10,406 bases of DNA from Thermoleophilia bacterium (GTDB taxonomy: Bacteria > Actinomycetota > Thermoleophilia > Gaiellales > F1-60-MAGs149): the NCBI GenBank assembly GCA_016462095.1, contig JAEMTW010000049.1, positions 1-10,406 on the forward strand, read 5' to 3'. Made by a program: the position numbers and the translations under genes. The notes beneath the pieces are model-generated. The model made no database searches. It had not been told where the DNA came from and saw nothing but the letters and a program-made list of their open reading frames with translations. Of the stretch, positions 6,230 through 10,406 are shown piece after piece (positions within the stretch are counted from its first letter, which is position 1; every line of letters begins with the position of its first letter).

Positions 6230-6928
6230 GTGAGTACCGCCAAGCCTGCCGCCAACTCGATGCTCGCCGCCAGTGCGCGGCGTGCGCCGACGCTTGATTC
6301 GAAGTCGGCCGAGGCGTACCGGTCGGTCAAAGACATGATCGTGTCGCTCGAGCTGCCACCCGGCGCATTGCTCGACGAGCGCGGGCTGGCCGAGCGGCTA
6401 GGAGTTGGCTTGACGCCCGTCCGGCAGGCGCTGCGGCGGCTGGAGTGGGAGAGCCTCGTGGTGATCCTGTCGCGCCGAGGCACGCTGGTGGCAGACCTGA
6501 GCGACAGCGACCTTGGTCGGATCTACGAACTACGCTCCGTCCTCGAACCACAGGCCGCGAGCCTCGCCGCCGAGCGCGGCACGGACGAGCAGCGGGTTGC
6601 GCTCGCCGATGTGATCGGGCAGATGCGCAGCGAGCTGGCTCGCCCAAAGCCCGACCGGCGACTCCTGATCGCACTCGACCGCGACCTGCACCGCCTGATC
6701 TGGGCGATGGCCGGCAATGAGATGCTCGAGCAGACGCTCGAGTGGCTCTTTTCGCACGTGCTCCGACGCTGGAACGTCTCGATCGATCGTGCCGAGTCGC
6801 TGGGCACGGCAATGGAATTGCACGAGGCGATCGCGGCGGCCATTGTCACCGGCCAGTCGACGCAGGCGAACGAGGCGATGGCCCGGCATGTCGCGGGCTT
6901 CCAAGCCTCGCTCCTATCAGAGCGCTAA
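6230..6928 (+). CDS. GntR-family transcriptional regulator, FCD (FadR C-terminal) subfamily
   Basis: This 232-residue protein has an N-terminal winged helix: AYRSVKDMIVSLELPPGALL (29-48), LAERLGVGLTPVRQALRRLE (53-72) and SRRGTLVADL (81-90), the standard GntR layout. An all-helical FCD effector domain follows. Its likely metal-binding set is D150 and H154 (in LDRDLHRLI), H198 (LHEAIAAAI) and H220 (ARHVAGF), as in metal-bound FCD proteins that sense carboxylates. The GTG at 6230 gives the full reading, but no ribosome site is visible. An ATG at 6260 is an alternative and removes 10 poorly conserved residues. It follows the mttB-like gene in the same direction after a 122-base gap with a large dyad. 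It may regulate the cassette as a second input or be unrelated; the sequence does not decide. Confidence 0.9.
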   Translation: MSTAKPAANSMLAASARRAPTLDSKSAEAYRSVKDMIVSLELPPGALLDERGLAERLGVGLTPVRQALRRLEWESLVVILSRRGTLVADLSDSDLGRIYELRSVLEPQAASLAAERGTDEQRVALADVIGQMRSELARPKPDRRLLIALDRDLHRLIWAMAGNEMLEQTLEWLFSHVLRRWNVSIDRAESLGTAMELHEAIAAAIVTGQSTQANEAMARHVAGFQASLLSER

Positions 6929-6993
6929 TCGGCGCCAGAAAAAGCACGCCAATCTTCACCACATCACAACAATATCCGCGCTAGGTTGTGTGG

Positions 6994-7662
6994 ATGCGCG
7001 AGGCAGTGCTCTTCGACATTCACGGCAATATCGATGCTCTTGAGGCGGTACTTGTCGATGCCCGAGCGGCTGGCTGCGAAGGACTTTTGCTGGGCGGCGA
7101 CTACGCCCTGCTTGGACCCGCACCCGATGACGTCGTCGACCTCCTGCGCGAACAGCCAGGTTCGGTTCGAGCAATCCGCGGTAACACGGATCGCATGATC
7201 CTTTGGTACGAGGGCGACGAGGCGCGCTGGGCTGCGGACCGACTTGGCGACGAGCGCATGCAGTGGCTGCGCAATATGCCACAGCAGTTGGCGCTGCCAG
7301 AGCACGATGCTCTGCTTGTTCACGCTACGCCACGCAGCGACGAAGAGCGGTTGAAGCGCACGTATTCGAATGCCCGAGTCGCCTCGATGCTCGCTGATGT
7401 CACCCAATCGACGCTGCTCTGCGGGCATATCCACAAGCAGTACCGACGCCAGGTCGACGCAATCGAGGTCGTCAATCCCGGTGCCGTTGGCTTTCCCTAC
7501 GACGGCAAAAAATCGGCGGCCTGGGCGATCATCGACAACGGCGAGATCGAACTGAGGCGCACGAAATACAACGTCAAGCGCACCCTCGCACGGCTCGAGG
7601 CAATCCCCTCGAAGCCCGAGCGCTCGCTCGCCATCCGGCGCTTGCGCACCGCGCACTCCTGA
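6994..7662 (+). CDS. YfcE/MJ0936-like metallophosphoesterase
   Basis: The 222-residue protein carries the full calcineurin-like metal site: DIHGN (8-12), GGDY (34-37), GNTD (63-66), VHATP (109-113) and GHIHKQ (144-149). These motifs coordinate two metal ions for phosphoester hydrolysis. The third motif has Thr where many relatives have the catalytic His (GNHD). The small YfcE and MJ0936 phosphodiesterases also lack this His (GNCD), so the protein belongs with that group rather than being inactive. The natural substrate is unknown. I prefer the ATG at 6994, 8 bases after AGG; a GTG at 6988 adds two residues. It ends 24 bases before the MscS gene in the same direction, so the two may be co-transcribed. 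It shows no link to the methyl cassette. Confidence 0.88.
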   Translation: MREAVLFDIHGNIDALEAVLVDARAAGCEGLLLGGDYALLGPAPDDVVDLLREQPGSVRAIRGNTDRMILWYEGDEARWAADRLGDERMQWLRNMPQQLALPEHDALLVHATPRSDEERLKRTYSNARVASMLADVTQSTLLCGHIHKQYRRQVDAIEVVNPGAVGFPYDGKKSAAWAIIDNGEIELRRTKYNVKRTLARLEAIPSKPERSLAIRRLRTAHS

Positions 7663-7686
7663 CGCCGTAAGGCATCATGGGGGTAC

Positions 7687-8577
7687 GTGATCTCTCTCCC
7701 GAGCAGCGACACCTTCAACTTTGGCGGCATCAACTGGCTGGCCTTCGTGCTTGTGATCGCCGCAGCGATTCTTGCTGCGCTGATCATTCCGCGCATCGCC
7801 GTCGCGCTCCTTGCGCGGCGCCTGCGTGGCCGTCAGTCGATTGACGAAGACGTGCATCTGCGCGCCAAGCGCGCCGACACGCTCGTCGCGGCGATCCGCT
7901 CGCTGTCGCGGTATGCGGCGATCGCCGCGGGCATCCTCGGCATCTTTATCTTCGCTATCCCCGGCCCCGGCTCGACGGTGATCGGCATCTCGCTGCTCTT
8001 GGCCGTTGGTGGTTTTGCCGCCCAGAGCGTGCTGCGCGACATCATTGCCGGCTCGATGATGCTCTTCGAGCGCTGGTTCGATGTCGGCGATGCAATCACG
8101 ATCGAGCCTTGGGCGATGAGTGGCGTCGTCGAGACGATGTCGCTGCGGAGCGTCAAGTTACGTGGGTTGGGAGGCGAGACGATTCGCATCCACAACCAGC
8201 ACATGTACGGCGTCCGGGTGGCGCGGCGTGGCATTCGCGAGATCGTGCTCGAGTTCTACGTGACGGATGCTGCCAAGGGGCGCGAGCTCGTGCAGAAGCT
8301 CTCCGACGTCTTGCCGTCTGGCCCGATGCACCTCTTATCGGCTCTCTCGATTGAGGGCGAGGAGCAGCTCGGCGTGTTGACGCGATTTACGGTGCGGGGC
8401 GCTGTGCCGCCGGGGCGTGAATGGTTGATCGAATCGTTTGCAATCGCGGTGCTAAAGGAGCTCGATGAGGAGGAGGGACACGTGATCAGGCACGGCCCCG
8501 TCGCCTACTTCTCCGACTCGGTTGCCGAGTCGCGCTTCGCACGCTCCGTCGCCCCACAGCTCGAACTCGACGACTAG
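7687..8577 (+). CDS. MscS-family small-conductance mechanosensitive channel
   Basis: The 296-residue membrane protein has three predicted transmembrane helices near residues 16-38, 74-92 and 97-115. The pore-helix signature follows: GGFAAQSVLRDIIAGSMMLF (108-127), then RWFDVGDAI (129-137), the join to the beta domain. These match MscS, with the Gly/Ala-rich TM3 and its AAQ kink. IRIHNQHM (167-174) takes the place of the usual IPNS-type segment at the end of the beta domain. The channel should open under membrane tension to release solutes during hypo-osmotic shock. With three helices and a cytoplasmic vestibule it is near the size of E. coli MscS (286). The start is GTG at 7687 with a G-rich stretch just upstream; an ATG at 7677 is out of frame. 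It converges with the carbonic-anhydrase-like gene. Confidence 0.93.
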   Translation: MISLPSSDTFNFGGINWLAFVLVIAAAILAALIIPRIAVALLARRLRGRQSIDEDVHLRAKRADTLVAAIRSLSRYAAIAAGILGIFIFAIPGPGSTVIGISLLLAVGGFAAQSVLRDIIAGSMMLFERWFDVGDAITIEPWAMSGVVETMSLRSVKLRGLGGETIRIHNQHMYGVRVARRGIREIVLEFYVTDAAKGRELVQKLSDVLPSGPMHLLSALSIEGEEQLGVLTRFTVRGAVPPGREWLIESFAIAVLKELDEEEGHVIRHGPVAYFSDSVAESRFARSVAPQLELDD

Positions 8578-8582
8578 TCGCG

Positions 8583-9197
8583 CTAGTGCGTCGCGTCGCG
8601 CGGTGGCATGACGCTCTCTTCGAGCACCGTCACGAGGCGCGTCGCGGGGCTGTAGCGCAAGACGGCTAGCTGGGCATCGCCGTCGATCAAGGCCTGGCGC
8701 AGCGACGGGCACTGGGCAATCAGATTCTCGGCGGTATTGCGGGCGTTGACGTCGATTGCGTCGGTGACGCTGGTGGCACCACCCGCGCGGTAGAGGCCGG
8801 CTGCCAACGAGCCAGTCAGAGGTGCGAGAGCGAGGTTGGGGGGAACGCCTGTCGTGTACTCGGTGTACGCGGCATCGACGGCGCGGCAGTCCTCGTGCGC
8901 CAAGACGATCGCGAGGCGCGTGCCGAGGGAGGTCATCGCGAATCCGAGCCCCGCCGCGACAGGAATGTCGACGTAGTGCCCGGGGAGGCGCAGCGTGAAG
9001 ATCGCGCCGGCCGCTGCGCCGAGCACGGCAGCGGGAGGCACGCGCGCGTCAGAACAGCCGATCACGGCGACCGGTGGCTGGTGCTCGAGCGGGTTAGAGG
9101 GCGCGCCGAGGAGATCGCGCTCGGTGTTGCCTTCGCTCCAGCGGCGGTTACCGTCGAGGATGCGTTCGAGCAGTTCTGGTGCGGTCAGTTGACTCAT
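8583..9197 (-). CDS. Beta-carbonic-anhydrase-like protein, divergent
   Basis: The 204-residue protein has the beta-class zinc site: CSDARV (48-53) with C48, the D50/R52 catalytic dyad, and HEDC (101-104) giving H101 and C104. Beta enzymes hydrate CO2 to bicarbonate. Two positions are unusual. The family's NAGN-like segment after the first beta strand is LPGH (71-74) here. The Gly that normally follows the second zinc Cys is Arg105, in HEDCRAV. The core residues are intact, so activity is plausible, but it belongs to a divergent branch. The C-terminal region, after about residue 150, ends in strands resembling the family's final sheet. The ATG at 9197 has only a weak purine stretch upstream. 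It lies 57 bases downstream of the peroxiredoxin stop on the same strand and may share its transcript. Confidence 0.85.
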   Translation of the reverse strand: MSQLTAPELLERILDGNRRWSEGNTERDLLGAPSNPLEHQPPVAVIGCSDARVPPAAVLGAAAGAIFTLRLPGHYVDIPVAAGLGFAMTSLGTRLAIVLAHEDCRAVDAAYTEYTTGVPPNLALAPLTGSLAAGLYRAGGATSVTDAIDVNARNTAENLIAQCPSLRQALIDGDAQLAVLRYSPATRLVTVLEESVMPPRDATH

Positions 9198-9254
9198 CGT
9201 GTCGCCAAGGGTAACGCGGGCAGAACGCCGCGGGGTGTCGGGCTGGTGACGAGC

Positions 9255-9704
9255 CTACGACAACCAGTCCAGATAGATGGACTGGTCGCGACGGTCCATG
9301 ATCCCCATGTTGACGACCTGGTTGGCGATCTTACCGTCCATGTCGATCAGGTAGGTGCCACGCATACACGTGCCCCACTCCTCATCGAAGACGCCGTAGG
9401 CCTTCGAGACTTCGCCGTGCGGCCAGAAGTCGGCGACAAAGCGGCCGTTAGCCTTGAGGTGGTCCTTGTACGACTGGCGGATAGGCCACGCATCGCAGGC
9501 GACATTGATGATCTCGAGGTCGTCGCGCTCGAGCCCGGACTCGTCGCGGATTTCGCAGATCTCTCCCTCACAGACATCGGTGTATGAGAAGGGATGGAAG
9601 AACAGCAGGACGTTCTGCTTGCCGCGGTAGTCGCTGAGGGTGACGCTCGTGTCGAACGTCTCCTTGAGGGTGAAGTCGGGGGCGATGTCGCCAATCTCAA
9701 ACAT
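9255..9704 (-). CDS. ahpE: AhpE-like peroxiredoxin
   Basis: This 149-residue thioredoxin-fold peroxidase begins GDIAPDFTL (5-13). Its active-site segment is PFSYTDVC (38-45), with Thr42 and peroxidatic Cys45. DFWPHGEVSKAYGVF (92-106) and RGTYLID (115-121) complete it, with catalytic Arg115. The DFWPHG-VS-AYGVF stretch is very close to my recollection of Mycobacterium AhpE, which reduces peroxides and peroxynitrite and is reduced by mycothiol/mycoredoxin. Unlike that one-Cys enzyme, this protein has C50, five residues after C45, the spacing of the resolving Cys in BCP/PrxQ enzymes. It also has C70 and C113. The ATG at 9704 has AAGGA 8 bases upstream, within the end of rarA. A longer open reading upstream is rarA out of frame. 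It starts 4 bases after the rarA stop, so the two are co-transcribed. Confidence 0.93.
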   Translation of the reverse strand: MFEIGDIAPDFTLKETFDTSVTLSDYRGKQNVLLFFHPFSYTDVCEGEICEIRDESGLERDDLEIINVACDAWPIRQSYKDHLKANGRFVADFWPHGEVSKAYGVFDEEWGTCMRGTYLIDMDGKIANQVVNMGIMDRRDQSIYLDWLS

Positions 9705-9708
9705 GGGG

Positions 9709-10406
9709 TTAGTCCTTCGCTTTTGGAGGTGCAGATTGTTGTTCGCGTTGAGCGCGCAATTCGCTGAGTATCTCAGAAAGTCGCGCCTCGAAGCCCATCG
9801 TGGTCGGTTCGTAAAACCGTAGGTGCGCGAGGTCCTCGGGCAGGTGTCGTTGGTCGGCAACGAAGCCACCAGCGGCGTGCGGGTACTTGTAGCCGACGCC
9901 ACGGCCGAGCGCCTTCGAGCCGGAGTGCGAGCCGTCACGGAGATGGTCGGGCGGGATGTGCGTGCCGTATTCGCGGACCGCGGCGCGGGCAGCATCGCCC
10001 GCCGTGTAGGCGGCATTCGACTTGGGTGCGAGTGCGAGGTAGGTGACGCACTGAGCAAGCGGAATGCGGCCCTCGGGCATGCCGATCTCTTGGATTGCCT
10101 GCGCCGTAGCGACGGCGAGTGGGAGCGCGCGCGGGTCGGCATTGCCGACGTCTTCTGAGGCAAACACGATCAGGCGCCGCGAGACGTAGCGCGGGTCCTC
10201 GCCACCCTCCAGCATCGTGTGCATCCACCAGAGCGCAGCGTCGGGATCCGAGCCACGCAGGCTCTTGATGAAGGCCGAGATCGCGTCGTAATGGAGATCG
10301 CCTTCGCGGTCGTAGCGAATCGGAATGCGTCCGACCTGTGCGACGAGTTCGACATCAACAGCGTCTGTTGCAGCGGCGCGCGCGGCCGTCGCGGCTTCGA
10401 GCAAGG
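9709..10406 (-). CDS. rarA: Replication-associated recombination protein RarA (MgsA), C-terminal half; 5' end cut by window edge
   Basis: About 232 codons are present and the frame stays open to the right edge, so the N-terminal AAA+ ATPase part lies outside. What is seen is the family's C-terminal tetramerisation region: YDREGDLHYDAISAFIKSLR, RGSDPDAALWW, GEDPRYVSRRLIVFASEDVG, GMPEGRIPLAQ, APKSNAAY and GVGYKYPH, ending with RFYEPT. RarA/MgsA (eukaryotic WRNIP1) acts at stalled replication forks and interacts with clamp-loader and SSB functions. The Lys/Ala/Pro-rich last ten residues look like a flexible tail. A TTG at 10404 is an internal Leu codon and should not be taken as the start. The stop is 4 bases before the peroxiredoxin ATG. 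Confidence 0.95.
   Translation of the reverse strand, partial: LLEAATAARAAATDAVDVELVAQVGRIPIRYDREGDLHYDAISAFIKSLRGSDPDAALWWMHTMLEGGEDPRYVSRRLIVFASEDVGNADPRALPLAVATAQAIQEIGMPEGRIPLAQCVTYLALAPKSNAAYTAGDAARAAVREYGTHIPPDHLRDGSHSGSKALGRGVGYKYPHAAGGFVADQRHLPEDLAHLRFYEPTTMGFEARLSEILSELRAQREQQSAPPKAKD

Noticed and set aside
9705..10163. N-terminal extension of the peroxiredoxin to 302 residues
   Set aside because: The extension is rarA read out of frame. The ATG at 9704 has a ribosome site and matches the family N-terminus.

Overview
This is GC-rich DNA with tightly packed genes and very frequent TCG and CTCGAG codon pairs. It looks like a chromosome segment from an actinobacterium. An AhpE-type peroxiredoxin closely resembling my recollection of the mycobacterial protein supports this, but the class (perhaps Thermoleophilia or Acidimicrobiia) is a guess. 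I see no insertion sequence, tRNA, rRNA, CRISPR array or integration scar. No gene-free stretch exceeds 300 bases; the longest is the 122-base gap at 6108-6229, which holds a 38-bp dyad.

Region 1 (1-6107) is a divergent corrinoid-dependent methyltransfer cassette. Leftward from about 4600 runs a six-gene operon: an IclR-family regulator, a methyl-carrying corrinoid protein, a MetV-like cysteine-rich protein, a MetF-like methylenetetrahydrofolate reductase, a pterin-binding methyltransferase, and a reductive activator of corrinoid enzymes that runs off the left edge. Genes overlap or sit 1-7 bases apart. Rightward from 4668 runs an MttB-superfamily methyltransferase without pyrrolysine. The likely flow is: quaternary amine (betaine-like) -> methyl-Co(III) corrinoid protein -> methyl-tetrahydrofolate -> methylene-tetrahydrofolate, with the activator rescuing oxidised Co(II) corrinoid. 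The substrate cannot be read from the sequence. The 88-bp divergent intergenic region carries two perfect palindromes overlaying face-to-face promoters, a likely switch for the IclR regulator.

Region 2 (6108-8577, rightward) holds the 38-bp dyad, a GntR/FCD regulator, a YfcE-like metallophosphoesterase and an MscS-type mechanosensitive channel. The GntR gene may or may not belong to the methyl cassette; the other two look like housekeeping genes.

Region 3 (8583-10406, leftward) holds the C-terminal half of the recombination factor RarA (cut by the right edge), an AhpE-like peroxiredoxin 4 bases downstream, and a divergent beta-carbonic-anhydrase-like protein that converges on the MscS gene with 5 bases between the stops.
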